Shown: positions 20,096-32,320, numbered from the stretch's first letter. The stretch is DNA of 64,000 nucleotides from Yponomeuta sedellus (GCA_934045075.1 OW203729.1:9042704-9106703), one strand, 5' to 3'. Notes: generated by a model from the letters alone, not told the origin. Numbers and translations: made by a program.

Positions 20096-21377
20096 TGACA
20101 TAGTAAACCATGAATTGTAGTTTGGTGAAACTGGTTCCTGATAGGGTAGGTATACCTACATAAAACGTATACTGATTGTCAATAGAATTATTAATGTAAC
20201 TAGTTATTGTCAAAGTAAACTTAGGTTAGGTAATAATATTTTATTGCCGTACCATTCACGTTATTAGTCTTAAATTTTGGTCTGCGGTTATCGCACGCCT
20301 TGTGCTGAAGCGTCTTAAATAATAATGCTTACTCTGACCACAGATTAGATTGTCTGAGGTCTAAATTATCATAATTAGGTGCAGTGAGCCTATAAAGCAG
20401 AATTGGATTGAATAAGTTGGTAGGTACCTTGATAGCAGATCAACTGTTAACGTTATCGTTGCATAGTTGCCAGTAAAGTAGCCGATGTAATGTCGATATA
20501 AAGTTCATGAACTGTAAAGGCAGTTCTTACAGCAAAATAGGTATTTTCTCAGTTTGATACTTTCCAATTATTATCTATAAAACATGAACGATCGTGTCTT
20601 TTACCTATCTCTATGTAAAATATCTGGTAAAACTATTGTAAACGAGACTGCTCCCACAGTCAAACCAAGTAATTGGTTTAGTGGGGCCTTATTTATAACA
20701 TGTAATGTGTTCTTTTTATATTAATAAATACATACATTTTTAAAAACCAATTTAGAGGCTAAATACATAAATACATACATACATACAGTAATTGACTTAA
20801 AGCCTATTTTTGTTACAGCGCCGAGTGCAGTAGAATTATTATTAATAAACTATTTTCAAGCATTACGCATTATAAAAAAAACAGTCTTGACAGTCATACA
20901 GTTAGACGAACAAATAAATTTATATGTAGCTAACGGATCTTAAAAACATTTCGGTTTTTTTTTCTTTTTGAGGTGTGGTAGTTATGAAATATAAAAAAGC
21001 GGCGTTGATTATTTTAAACATTGACTAATTACTAGTGCTTATTGAATAGTTAAAATTAACACCTTTAAAGTCACTGGACCATCTGACTTTATAATTAAAA
21101 TATTTAATAATAGAGTACTATTATGTCTTATGAAAAGAAAAACACGGAGGACGGTGAAAAACATTAGGTATATTTTATTCTTTAAGGTGAAAATGTAGAG
21201 ACCCCTGAGTTGCGAAGTATTCAAAAATACGTAGGTACCTACAACAAACCTTGGTCTTGAACAACCAGCCTAAAATTTTAAGTTGACTTTAGATTGTTTT
21301 GTTGATGTAAAGCATAAAAAATGTACTTGTGTGTGTACAATAACACGAAAGAGAAAATATTTGTTTTCAAAACTTAT
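20096..21377. other. Intergenic, no gene recognised
   Basis: AT-rich non-coding. At 20722-20782 a ~25-bp remnant of the 'CTATTTAGAGG' element ('taaaaaccaatttagaggct') sits between copies of 'ataaatacatacat'. Confidence 0.45.
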
Positions 21378-21930
21378 TATTTGTGTTTACTGGCTGATTG
21401 CTTGAGAAAATAAACACAAGGTCGCCTTTTGATGAAAATAAAAATGAAGATTTTGTTTCGTAAAACGACTAATGGAGTTTTCTCAATGACGTTGACTCAA
21501 TGACGTTGACTGGTGAGTATCAGAACTGAGGAGGTTGGTATCAAATTCGGAATATTTTAGCAGAAATTTTTGCTTTCTTCACATAACGTCACCAACAAAA
21601 TCTGAAGATTTATCTGGGATGTTCACATTTTTTTTAGAAGTTTCAATCCAACTTTTTAATGTAATTTTGTGTATTAAATAAAATCAAATAAATACTTATT
21701 ATTTGATTTTACTGCTTGATTTCTTGACAAAATAAAGTCAAGGTCGCTATTTGATGAAAATAAAATTAAAGTTTTTTGTTTCGTTTTATCAATGACATTG
21801 ACTGGTAAATCAGAACTAAAGAGGTTATACTATGGTATCAAACTCTGGTCATTTCACTAGACATTTTTGGTATCTTCAACACATTTCACCAACAAAATCT
21901 TCATTTATCTAGGCATTATCACATTTTTTT
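21378..21930 (+). repeat. Degenerate tandem duplication, period ~320 bp
   Basis: Units at about 21378-21640 and 21700-21930 share ordered blocks: 'gattgcttgagaaaataaac' / 'gatttcttgacaaaataaag'; 'aaggtcgc' plus 'tttgatgaaaataaaa'; 'aatgacgttgactggt' / 'aatgacattgactggt'; 'caccaacaaaatct'. The second unit is shorter. No coding frame is conserved. Confidence 0.65.
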
Positions 21931-23775
21931 GATGATTGCAAGTTTTATATAGGTATCCTTTGCAAAATAAAATAATTTTTATAAATAAGACTAAAGACGT
22001 ACTTTCAGTCTTATTTACAAAAACACGATTCCTTAAAACCGGCAAATGCAGTATCTATTATATAGTACCTAAAGAGAAAAACGTAACCACAGATTATTTA
22101 AACTGCGTCTGAGAAGGATTTAGAGGAATCGAATTTTTACAAATAACCCTGTTAGTGTTAAGTTTCGCAATCACCTGTTACATAAAATTATCCACCTCTA
22201 GTGCCCGCCAAACTGGTTTCGGCCCAATTAAGGTCCACCTAAATTTCAATCAAGTGGTTTACCTACCCGTGGTTTAAGATTGTAGTTAGTTTCAAATTTT
22301 AATTGCATTTTCCGCCTATTCCAAATAGGCGTTTATTTTAAACAGAAAAATTTTTAGTACCTACCTATATCGGTTAGACGAGTGGTTTGTAGGTAATTCG
22401 ATGTTTTATCTAGAACATCGGTGCTGACCGCCTTGACCACAAACGGTGGCGGCGCACGCGTTGCCTTTCACTTGTTTCTGCGCCGGCGCAGCGTTAATGT
22501 TAATATTTCCTTTGATTTATGAACATGGTGAAGATTAGCAAGAGGAAAATCCTAACAGTGCGGAGGCTACTAGGTGTGAAATCAAATATTATTATTAGCT
22601 TAGTTATTGATTCTAGAAATTGTAAAGATCACCATGTCGCATACCACTATGCATGGCATCATCAGGTTGTCGACATTATACTATGATGAAAAAAAAACAA
22701 CAAACATCTTCAAGAATGGTCAATATTGATAATTCTCATCAAGCAGATCTTAAACTGGCTTTGATCTTTAAGATGCTTTGTCTCTATATGATAGCATGTC
22801 TTGCATTAATTAGAAACCTATTCTTCCGGCGGAAACTTGAAGTAGGTACCTATACTACCTGTCTTTATTCAATTCAATTTATTTCAACGTAAAGAATTTA
22901 CATTCTGTTTGCTGAATGTCAAAGTATAATATAACATGAAAGTGAAAGCCGCTGCCTTCGGGATATAGTGTAGTATTATTTATTTCCATGTTTTAACTCC
23001 TAATACATAGGATCAAAAACATAAAATACATGCCAATTTGCAATAATACGACTAACAAAGGTTTTAAAGGTACATAACAAATTAATAAAAGAACAGTGTA
23101 AAAGTATGAAAAAAGGAAGAGAAATATAATATTATGCTAAAAGCACTTGAAGACTTTAAAATACGGTAATATTTACAGTTAAGTTATTTTATCGTAATAG
23201 TGCCAATAGTAATGGTGACAGAACTTTTTAAATGTCCTCACAAGGTCCTCATAATAAACAGGACCAGCCCTGCCATTCAGGTTGCAGTAAATATGTGAAA
23301 GCATAGTGTAACGCCTCTCATCCCACAATGGACACTCCCAAAGGATGTGGTGTGCCGTCTGTTCAGTCTCCGAGAATTCGCAGTACGGACTCTTCTACTT
23401 TTCTTCTACTGACCATTTTTTCTCAAGTCCTCTTAAATCGAATATATCAGTTACCACCTATACGTATGATAAGATTCCATTAATAACTTATTACTCATAC
23501 CTCATACATTTAACTCATACATTCATCGCTTATGTATCTAGGTGTGTAGAGTTCTAATGTGTATATTAGATAGGTAGGCGCTCTGCGCTCTTTCTAGAGG
23601 TACCTAGGTAAACTGTGAAAGTAAACAGGCGTTCATTGACATTTCAATAGGCTTACTGCAACAGCAGTGCGTGCATACGCCGCATTCTGCATTATTGTAT
23701 GTTATTCATGTTTTAATGCACTAGCTTTGGCTATACCTACTTATTTAAAAAGGTTTGAGGATTTCCTTACTGGTG
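21931..23775. other. Intergenic, no gene recognised
   Basis: AT-rich, apart from a GC-rich patch at about 22430-22500 (tggcggcgcacgcgttgcc, ctgcgccggcgcagcg) that could be a promoter or exon but has no ORF or splice context. An ORF of 79 codons at 22653 shows no recognisable feature. Near 23265-23360 a segment 'cccacaatggacactcccaa' looks repeat-derived. Confidence 0.35.
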
Positions 23776-24364
23776 AAGGCGCTTAAGGGTGCTAACTAGC
23801 GCCAACAATGGGATAAAATCATAACTTGTATTATAATACGTTTTTATCTAAAACTTAACATGAAAAATCTTAACAACTGTGACAGCTAGAAAGAAAGAAA
23901 GACATTTATTATAGCAACAAAACACATCACAGAAACAAAAAACCACAAAATTAAGACAGCATGAGCACAACAGAAATTAACCAAATATACGAATAAACGA
24001 AACAAAAAAACACACAAATAGCTTTCGCCTGTGTTTCAACTATGTTTCTAGAACCTAGTCTAAAACCTAGGATCAACAACCTAGGACTTTAATCGATTTC
24101 CGACAAAAACGGCCGTTTTTAGCCGAAATTGATTCAAGTCCTAGTTATTATGTTCTAAAAATTGTTATCACAGATATTAAGATTTTTGATTGTAGACTTT
24201 TAGTCCGGATTTATTTACGGGTGTTGTCTACAATGACTGTGTTGTGCTTACGAAAGTTTTAGTTAAAAGATTTTTGATGTTAATTTTTTGAATGAAACGT
24301 TTTATGAAATCCGGTTATGATTTTTATTACATTGGTGGCGCTAGTTACCACCCCTAAGCGTCTT
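23776..24364. mobile_element. MITE-like element with ~50-bp terminal inverted repeats, second copy
   Basis: The left end 'aaggcgcttaagggtgctaa' and the right end 'ggcgctagttaccacccc' are about 50-bp imperfect inverted repeats, both extending through the 'ataaaatcataac' block. The interior shares 'aggatcaacaacctaggac' and 'aatcgatttccgac' with the copy at 2660-2934. At 589 bp it is twice as long as that copy, which has presumably lost interior sequence. Confidence 0.6.
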
Positions 24365-24462
24365 AATAAGAAAGTTTAAATAGAATTCCATCAAATGTTA
24401 CTTATATTGAGTAAAATCGCTGCATTATGATGCTTCTTTCGTGTGACCATGCAGCACATATT

Positions 24463-24699
24463 ACAGTCTGTTAGCTTTTAGAATATACCTCAACTGCTAT
24501 CGGATAGAATCGGATATATTCTTGTAATAGAAATATCGGAACTAATAAGACACTTAATTTACATAACTTTTAAAAATAGTGAAGAAAAGTTTTATACTCA
24601 TACAGAGAGCGGTTTTCGCCGAAAGCATACACTCGTGTGCTTTCGGCGAAAACCGAAGCCTACTCTAGCCCGAGGTATATTCTAAAAGCTAACAGACTG
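24463..24699. mobile_element. 237-bp foldback element with perfect 29-bp termini
   Basis: Terminal arms 24463-24491 and 24671-24699 are exact reverse complements ('acagtctgttagctttta' and onward). Inside, an 18-bp perfect hairpin (24610-24627 with 24638-24655, 'cggttttcgccgaaagca') has a 10-base loop. No protein is encoded. Not seen elsewhere in the window. Confidence 0.7.
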
Positions 24700-24787
24700 T
24701 ACAGCAATAAATTTTTTTTTTACTTTCTATATAATTATCGAGCACATGTTTAGTAGGTAGCTTTTAATAATTTAACACTTTTTTATG

Positions 24788-25045
24788 TAGTCTATAAACG
24801 TCCCACTGCAGGGCTTAGGCCGTCTCTCAGAGAGAGATTACGGGCTTAATCACCACGCGTGCCCACCGTTGATTGGCGATTTTAAGCGCTGCGGTATTTG
24901 AACACTTTTGACAATCAGGTTTCCTCATGATGTTTTCTTTCACAGTAAGTGATTGGTATTCATGATTAAAGTCATGGGTACGTGCCCGCACTGGGAATCG
25001 AACCTGGGTCTTTCGCTTGCGAGTCCATTGTTCTACCCTTAATAG
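24788..25045 (-). mobile_element. tRNA-headed SINE fragment, copy 2
   Basis: 'aaacgtcccactgcagggct' and 'cagagagagattacgggctt', then 'ggtttcctcatgatgttttc' and 'gcactgggaatcgaacctgg'. The antisense tRNA-like head is cut at 'ttgttctaccctt'. A related front part is at 37195-37300. Confidence 0.6.
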
Positions 25046-25558
25046 GTACTATTGCTATTTAATCCCCTTAGAGGATGAATTTTAAAGAACTATTTTTTTT
25101 AGTAAGTCTCGTAAGGAAGTCTTGTGAAAAAAAAATTTTTAATTTTATAAATTCTTTGTAGTTCGGGAAGATCTACACCATAACAACAGCTAAACAAATA
25201 TATTGTCAGTATACGCTGGAGGTTTATTACTCGAATGATTCCAAAGGAAGGTAATATGTATGGCTCGTGTGTATGTAAGTATCTCTGGTTCTTTGTCCCT
25301 CATGATGACTCATAACTGAACCAATGGTCAGGTTTTGACAAATGAGATTTCACTCGATTTATCCCTCTATCCTTATTACACAAAGCTGGCGAGACCCAAA
25401 TTCAACAATGTAGGTACTCGTAACTCAATGCGAGGTACCTGGTTGGCCCCGTATGCTTAGTAGGTAGTTAATGTTCAGCATCCGGATTGTTGGTTATTTT
25501 CTGCCGACCCCAAAAGGTGGGTAATGTTTGGATCGTATGTATTTTATTTCAGTTTTTC

Positions 25559-25905
25559 GTATTTAGTTAGCCTCAAAATTGGTTTTTAAAAATTGTCCTT
25601 AGTACGGGTTAGTAAATTAAAAAGAATATAATCATGTGGGTACAGCGATATCATTCCGATGTAAAACCTAACTGCAAAGTAAGGTACTCGGGGCTGCAAG
25701 TGATGCAAATTACTTCAGCCGGATGTTGCTGCCTGTAAGTAATACAGAGAGTATTGTAAAAAGGTTCGAGATTTCACTGATGTCGGTGGTCGCCCATTAG
25801 CTCATTTGGAAGAGCACTGGCACGGTTAGCCAGAGGTCGCGGGTTCGAGTCCCGGCATGGGTGGAATTTTTAGCCTCTAAATAGGGTTTTAAAAGTATTT
25901 AATTA
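25559..25905 (+). mobile_element. 'CTATTTAGAGG'-family element, copy 5
   Basis: Element at about 25570-25894. The flanks 'gtatttagtta' and 'gtatttaatta' match at 10 of 11 bases. The tRNA-like part is in sense near the 3' side: 'gcccattagctcatttggaa', a CTGGC stem with its partner GCCAG, then 'cgcgggttcgagtcccggc'. It ends 'tttttagcctctaaataggg'. Confidence 0.7.
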
Positions 25906-26677
25906 CTTTCGACTCTGCTTAGATGCCGACATAGGTAGCGCCTATAATACAGCCTACGAGGCCCAATTACGTCAAGCCTATAATCGAGAAAGCCTTGACA
26001 CGAGTCGCATAATTTCTGTAGTCTTGAACTAATGTCACACTGTCGTAATATCGCTAAACGCCTTAGCTTATTGCTAAAATGCTAAGTGAAAAACGCCACT
26101 TTTTACGATCATCAATAATTTCGAGCTGTGAACGTTAGGAGCTAATTAATGACAAGGTTGATAGAGTCATTGGGCTTAATATGCGCACCAAATTCTTAGC
26201 CTTTCCAAGTGTCTATAATTGTCAAAGTTCATATTAATTTAACAATTTAGACGATTGGAATCGGTGAGGATTTAGGAAATTGTTAGGTTGTTTCATTTTT
26301 AGGTAAATCACCTGTTCTTTGTTCATTACTAGCTGCACCTGCCCTCCTATTATGCCCTCCACTCTATCGAGTGAAGCATTTAGACGATTCCTAAGTGTCA
26401 AAGAATGTATGCATTTGACAGCCGGAGTAGCTTAAAAAAAGTAAAAATCCACGTCACTCGACTCAGTGGATACTTACATAATAATGCCCCTGGTATCTGG
26501 ATAAAGTAGGTACAGTCAATCTTTAAATTAATATGTTGCAATGTCGTCGGTAACATTATTGATTAGAATGCACGAGTAAAGGTTGAGGTGCGGTGCTGTC
26601 GACCTATCGGAAAAGTATTTAAGTTAGTCTGAAACATTTATCAAACTCTACGTTTCGAAATCTTTTACAATTTACTG
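25906..26677. other. Intergenic, no gene recognised
   Basis: AT-rich sequence without a supported ORF or repeat family. Confidence 0.4.
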
Positions 26678-26770
26678 CCTCATTGGTCCAGCGGTATCAC
26701 ATCTGATTACCATGCCGCAGACGTCGTAGGTTCGATTCCCGCTGGGGGTTGCAATACATTTGTACAAACG
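26678..26770 (+). mobile_element. tRNA-derived SINE head
   Basis: 'cattggtccagcggtatcac' fits a pol III A box and 'gtaggttcgattcccgctgg' a B box, spaced as in a tRNA. The acceptor ends do not pair properly, so it is not a functional tRNA gene. It ends 'caatacatttgtacaaac', matching the SINE at 7611-7805. Confidence 0.6.
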
Positions 26771-27720
26771 GAGAAAAAAATCTGATCTAACGTCTCTTCA
26801 GATAATTATTAATAAAAATTTTAATGACACTAATCTACTTTCTGACGTAAAACCTAAAGTTTCCGCCAAGACATCCGACTGTTTTGTCTACCAAGTTGTC
26901 CCACTAATTTGGGTAAGTACTCACCAATTGTTCGCATTTGAAGTAATGTTCTTAACGTATTTTATTATCTGTTTAGTTTCTGGCTTCTTTGTAATTTTAG
27001 TTTTCAATTTTCCCTTATCGAAAGCTCATACTATCATTGCTCATTGATACACATACTAGTTGTAATACCTACTCACAGAACATTTTTTATGTTCTGTGTA
27101 CCTACTATTGTAAGAAATTATAAATGTTTCGTAAGTGCCTACGTACACTGTTTATGTTACTGATTGATGACCTTAAATTAATATAATAAAGACAATTGGT
27201 GTACCTAAATTTTACAGCGTAATTTTATACTAAGTTTTTTTTAACAGCCTCCAAAATGTGTGCGTTGGATATACGTGAGTCCTTTAGCCCTTCGAGCCTA
27301 AATGTATCTACTAGACACTTCTGCAGTACCTTCTTATTAAGGTGCATAACCTATTTTGATAAGTAAAGACAAATAAGTGACGCGTGTTGACTATTACTAA
27401 ATTAATTAGCAACAAGACGCCTGCTGCCTTATTAATAAAGTAATAACATTAAACGGGTTGCTTAATGAATAGGCAAACATTTTGCATTGAGGCCAAGCAA
27501 ATTAATTTAACACCCTTTACGACCACTAGGTAGGCAAGCTCGAGTAAACACAGAAAGGAAATAGGGCATCTCGCTCTAGAGCCGAAATTTTAATCAATGT
27601 TGTTCGTTTAAAGACGTTTGAACATTACTTGTAGTGATCAAAATATTGCGGGATTAAAAAAACGGCGGACAATTAAAGACAGCTACGTGTAGTCGACAGC
27701 ACATCAACCTTTGCACGTTA
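26771..27720. other. Intergenic, no gene recognised
   Basis: AT-rich. A 95-codon ORF at 26760-27047 overlaps the SINE head and has no family features; I treat it as chance. Confidence 0.35.
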
Positions 27721-28090
27721 TGAACCCTTGTATGTCCCCACTGCGGGGGCACGGGTCTCTTCCTGCATCGCTGGAAGGTTAGGCCACACTCCACCACGGC
27801 GGCCAAGTCCGGATTGGTGGACGATTGTAAGACAGTGGCGGGCCTCAATGTTATCAAGCCGCCCATAAGGCCTCTGACATGGCTTAACGACTGCCATTAC
27901 ATGACAGCCGGCACCAACGGCTTAACGTGCCTTGCGAAGCACGGAAGCGCTCGGAAAAATGCCACTAGCGGTAGTCACGGGACGCTTACCCATCCCGTAC
28001 TGACCGCGCCTGTTGGTGCTTAACCAAGTGATTGATTCCAATCACTCGGTTTGCCTAGGCCACGAGCGCTTCACGAACCTTTGCACGCGT
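27721..28090 (+). repeat. 'tgtatgtccccactgc' repeat, copy 2 (near full length)
   Basis: The longest clean form, with 36178-36547: 'cccttgtatgtccccactgc', 'aggccacactccaccacggc', 'catggcttaacgactgccat', 'cgtgccttgcgaagcacgga' and 'actgaccgcgcctgttggtg', ending 'ggccacgagcgctt'. There is no long ORF and no terminal inverted repeat. Class unknown; a LINE 3' end or SINE is likely. Confidence 0.75.
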
Positions 28091-29620
28091 GCACGTTACT
28101 CAGTTACATTACGCGCGATTTTCCAACAGATTGTAACGGTTGGCCTGCTGCCTACTGTACAATGTACATATCGATAAAGAATCTATTGATGAACAAAAAA
28201 TGTCATAAGATCATAAGATTTTATCGAGATAATAATTATCTGCTAATAAGAATAAGGTAGGTTAGATTAAGGACGCTGTAGATATGACATTTTTGTTCGG
28301 GTAGATCCTATCCTCTACACAGTCCATATAATATATCATAACTTGTTATTTGCGACCATCATATTTTTGCACCTTTATGACACAGAGTACCCTATTCAAC
28401 TGGGCAGAGGGCTTCTTATGGTGTCACACACGTGACACACTACTACGTGCGTGTGCCGCCATTTTGAAAAATTCCCGCAAAATTATGGTCATCAAAATCT
28501 TAGCCTCTCTGCGTCTTAGAGTAAGAGTTTCTAACTAACCTTTCCAGTTATGTAATCAAAACAATTCTTGATAATTATGTACTCGTAGCTTTCCTAAGAA
28601 TGACGAATTTTTCAATTGGAAAAATGCAAAGTGGCAAATTTATATTCACATTTCTGTTCTTGATTAAACATATGTCATAAGTTAACAGTTCATAAATTCC
28701 GTACAAAAAGTACTTTACCTGTACTTTTTGTACAGAATTTTATAGAATTAATGACCATCATAAAAGTAATTACATAGGCACTGTAAAAATATATGGGCAA
28801 GATACTGGCCGTAAAGTAAGTAAAACTTTTTCTTGTTATGTTATAGTACAGAGCTACAGAACTGGACGGTTCTCATAAAAAAGGTGATGCTGTAGACACT
28901 ACCTGCTGGGTTTTGTAGACTTTGGCAGACATCTTTGGGTGTAGATAAATGCGATCCGCAAGTATTTTTTTTTTTTCAAAACTTATTTAGTAATTTTGAC
29001 ATAGATAACGGTTTTATAAGGTATATTAGTTTGACTAATAAAATAATTATTAGTATATGCAATTATTTGTACATGACTATTATCATTATTATTTGTCAAT
29101 GAATCAATCAAAAAGTGAAATACATTGCCGGGATCCTAGTAAGTGGCAGACTCTAGTCTCCGTCTACCCCTCTGGTAGTTTACGTGTATTTATCAGAGTC
29201 TGAGGCTATCCACGGGGTTCCTTATTATGCATGTAATCAGGATGTTATAAAAGTCCTGTATATACGTCCCCAAATGGGGGGTTTTATTTCTCTATAAAGA
29301 ACCATTTTTACTACGGTGACTCGCGAAATCGTGAGAAAATGTCAACTGTTTTTTTTATTTCATGCTGTCGGTCGGTATTATTTTTAATATAGAATAGCTG
29401 AAATGTTATGTATGAAATGTGAACAGCTGATATTTTATGTATGAAATCGTTACACCCTGTGTACGTGTACTTTTGACTGTAGAGGTACTACTGGTGAGCT
29501 GATTAAGCTATACAATTACGTATGTGTCTTCTTTACATTCAATAATCGTGAAGCATTTTGTAATTTAGAATATAAAAAAAACATATGCAGTGTTGAAATG
29601 AGCACGGCACGATGTGTGTT
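28091..29620. other. Intergenic with short repeat scraps
   Basis: AT-rich. Holds a 13-bp hairpin 'gtacaaaaagtac' / 'gtactttttgtac' near 28700-28735 and a LINE C-terminal scrap at about 29125-29205 ('ccgggatcctagtaagtggc', 'ctccgtctacccctctgg'). No gene recognised. Confidence 0.4.
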
Positions 29621-29636
29621 ACAAAAAATCTATGAA

Positions 29637-29690
29637 TGTAGAGTTATCTACAGTCAGCAGCAATAACTACCGACTGTAGATAACTCTACA
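29637..29690. repeat. Perfect 19-bp hairpin
   Basis: 'tgtagagttatctacagtc' (29637-29655) pairs exactly with 29672-29690 across a 16-base loop. The sequence 'actctac' recurs just beyond at 29694-29700. Confidence 0.75.
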
Positions 29691-29895
29691 TAAACTCTAC
29701 GAGCTAATAAGCTCTACAATTTTTCTCAACATTTTTCATTTTGTGGTTGTTATTCCGAGTTAGGTTTACATAGCCTAAGAATAAGTTAATTGAGCAGTCA
29801 GTTGGCCAAAGTGCATAAAAAACGACAATCAGACAATCGAGAAGTCTGTTAACAGTTTGCGTACGAGGAACAGGGGTTACTTGTAAATAAATAAC

Positions 29896-30010
29896 TTCCA
29901 CAAAAGACAGTCACTTGTCCTGGTCCCAAACCAGTATACTCTGTGCTATGGTAACCGGCAAGGACGTCAAAAACCTGGAAATACAGCCAGACTGAAGCAT
30001 CTGTACAATG
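29896..30010 (-). mobile_element. SINE fragment (same family as 7611-7805)
   Basis: 'cttgtcctggtcccaaacca', 'actctgtgctatggtaaccg' and 'aaatacagccagactgaagc'. The tRNA-like head is missing. Confidence 0.5.
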
Positions 30011-30734
30011 GGCTGTATATAGCTCTAGAGCTTCGATTCCAGTATAGAAGAGCGTAATTAAGAGCTCTATATAAGGCCGCCATAATATTGTCTGACTTAA
30101 AAAATATTATTACCTTATATTATCTTCATTATCTAAGATACATTCTTAATTATCTGAGACACATTCGTTACTTTACGGAGGTTAAGTATATCTTCTATAA
30201 TTTAAAAGTGAATCGCTGAATGTGTTGGTAAGAGCAAATCTCGAGAGCAGCTGAACCGATTTCGCTAATTCTTTTTTTAGAATATTCCTTGAAGTACGAG
30301 GATGGTTCTTACGGAGAGAAAAATAAAAAAAAATAAAGAATCGACTGTTAGGTGGCACGAAGTTCGCTGGATCAGCTAGTATAAAATAAATGTTGGTGCT
30401 TCTGTTGTACAGGTCAACAACACGAGGCAAGACTAGGCACTAATTATGTTTATAATATTTTTAAGAGGGCGATGGTCAACAAACGATAACCCGAGTCGTT
30501 CTCTAAAACCTCGGCGCGATGTAATTAGTTCCTCCGTGTTCTTAATATGTTGTTTTAATTAGAGACACGCGAGCTTAGGAAACGTGTTAAGTGTATGCGC
30601 AAGGAGTGACCGAATCGTGCGCCAGCGCAATTGATAATTTTGATATTGATATTCCTTTGGCGTTGCGCGCACCTATATCGGTAGAAGTAGCCATTGATGA
30701 ATCGTTCCTACTTGTTTTCACTAATCTATGTATA
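30011..30734. other. Intergenic, no gene recognised
   Basis: AT-rich, with a GC-rich patch at about 30565-30680 ('cgtgcgccagcgcaatt', 'ttggcgttgcgcgcacc') of unknown meaning. Confidence 0.35.
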
Positions 30735-30878
30735 GGCCAGTAAGACAAGCCTAGTGGCTAGTCTTGCAAGCCTCTACCAATTCGGACTTGGACCCCGTGG
30801 TAGAGTATGGCCTATACCTTCCTCAGGGAAGAGACTCGTGCCACTCGGTGGGGTCATAATGGGTTCATGATGATGATG
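30735..30878 (+). repeat. LINE 3'-end fragment with (gat)n tail
   Basis: 'cggacttggaccccgtggta', 'ccttcctcagggaagagact' and 'gggtcataatgggttcatga', followed by 'tgatgatg'. A GAT-repeat tail after such a motif is typical of moth non-LTR element ends. Confidence 0.55.
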
Positions 30879-31057
30879 TATATAGATTGGGTACTGTAAA
30901 CTACCGGTTACTTACCATGTAAGATGTAGGTGTAGCTGAGGTACCATAACAGCATGAGCCGCACGTTTTGTAGCGCAAAACTGATAGAATTTGAAAATTA
31001 ATTAATGTACGAATATTATATTTTTGTATTTCTACAATGTTTTTATCTGTAATTTTA

Positions 31058-31225
31058 TTTAATGACGGCAAACGTCGTGTAGAACGCCTTCTGACCAGGT
31101 GGGATGACGATCTGCGAAAAACTGCCGGCAGATGCAGGATGCGGCAAGATGAAGACAGGGCGCTATGGCGCTCATTAGGGGAGGGCTATGTCCAGCAGTG
31201 GACGAATATAGCCAAAAGAAGAAGA
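31058..31225 (+). mobile_element. RTE-type reverse transcriptase C-terminal remnant
   Basis: Translated in frame: DDLRKTAGRCRMRQDEDRA, then LWRSLGEGYVQQWTN. This is the standard C-terminal end of RTE-clade LINE polyproteins in moths. Only ~55 codons remain, truncated at the 5' side, with the 3' terminus 'gggctatgtccagcagtgga' followed by 'agccaaaagaagaag'. Confidence 0.75.
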
Positions 31226-31267
31226 TTATTTTTGCGCTTATTCCGCGCTTCAAGCTATAAACTATAA

Positions 31268-31412
31268 CTTCCATTAACACATCTTTCCTTGTCCGGATCC
31301 GAAACTAGGATACCCAGTGCTATGGCGACCAGGCAAGGTCATCATAAACATAGAAACACACCGAGTTGAGGTCATTTGTACAAACATACGGTGGCCCAGT
31401 GGGGAATCCATA
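31268..31412 (-). mobile_element. SINE fragment (same family as 7611-7805)
   Basis: 'ccttgtccggatccgaaact', 'acccagtgctatggcgacca' and 'acggtggcccagtggggaat'. Follows the RTE remnant after ~40 bp. Confidence 0.5.
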
Positions 31413-32320
31413 GACAAAGAATCGCAACAACCCGCATTCGCATAGCGGATGAGAGCGGAATGGCGCGAGATTTTCTCAATAGCGCGCGGAATATGTGCTC
31501 ATGTTATCAGGGGCAGATGTGCACGCAGAATTCTAGATGAGCCTAGCCTACATAGTTAGTCATTCCGGCCGTCACCCCTGTTGAATTTTAACTAAGTAGT
31601 AGGTATCCAATCACTCACTTATCGATTTATTGTACGGCTTAATTTTAAAACTTGTTCTTGAGCTGCCTTTAGGTCAAGCAACATAAATGAAGAACTCCTT
31701 ATTATAGAGCACAAGTTTTAGGTAATAATAGCCCATCAAATGCAGGTCGGATTAATTTATTGATGTATTTTGTAACTTTCCTTTTTTTGTTTTGCCTGTG
31801 TGTTTCTGGGCTGGGAAGAGATAGTCAACACTGAACCAGACATGATTGAAGATTGATAGTATTTTTAACACCTTGACCTCGCCCCAACGGACAAGACGGC
31901 TTCACGTTTGTATCTCAGCTAGACGATAGCATAGATATATCACTCAACACTGGCACTGAGAAAAGACGATGCGATGTGACGATGCGCAATCAACCGCGAC
32001 TGCGAGCGAAAACCTGTCACAAGGCAGCGGTGCAAAAAACAGTAAAATACGTAGGTAACTGTAAAAGTCCGAACGGTAGCCAATATTAGGTTTTACGTGA
32101 ATATTGACTAGTAGCGGTCGGATGAGACGGGGAGAGAAAGGAGTGGCGTGCCTTGGGGAGGCCTATGTCCACCAGAGGACGAATACGGACTGATTGATGA
32201 TGATGACGGGCATTGCTAACAAGATTTAGTGCCACCGTCACATTGTTTAGTATGCGTTTTGTCTATTAGGCCAGTCTTCAAACGAATTATGGGAAGGGTG
32301 GGATCTTAACTTTTTGGTCC
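31413..32320. other. Intergenic with an RTE 3'-end scrap
   Basis: No gene recognised. At about 32145-32210 'cgtgccttggggaggcctat' and 'gactgattgatgatgatgac' is another RTE-type 3' end with a GAT tail. Confidence 0.4.

Noticed and set aside
22430..22500. CpG-rich patch as a promoter
   Set aside because: No initiator, TATA or downstream exon could be tied to it; composition alone is not evidence.
26685..26752. tRNA gene with good A and B boxes
   Set aside because: Acceptor ends do not pair and the downstream sequence matches a SINE body.
26760..27047. 95-codon ORF with hydrophobic segments
   Set aside because: It starts inside a SINE, the sequence is AT-rich, and no splice context or recognisable motif was found.
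27654..28260. Several ORFs of 69-70 codons
   Set aside because: All lie on the 'tgtatgtccccactgc' repeat and change frame between copies, so they are not coding.
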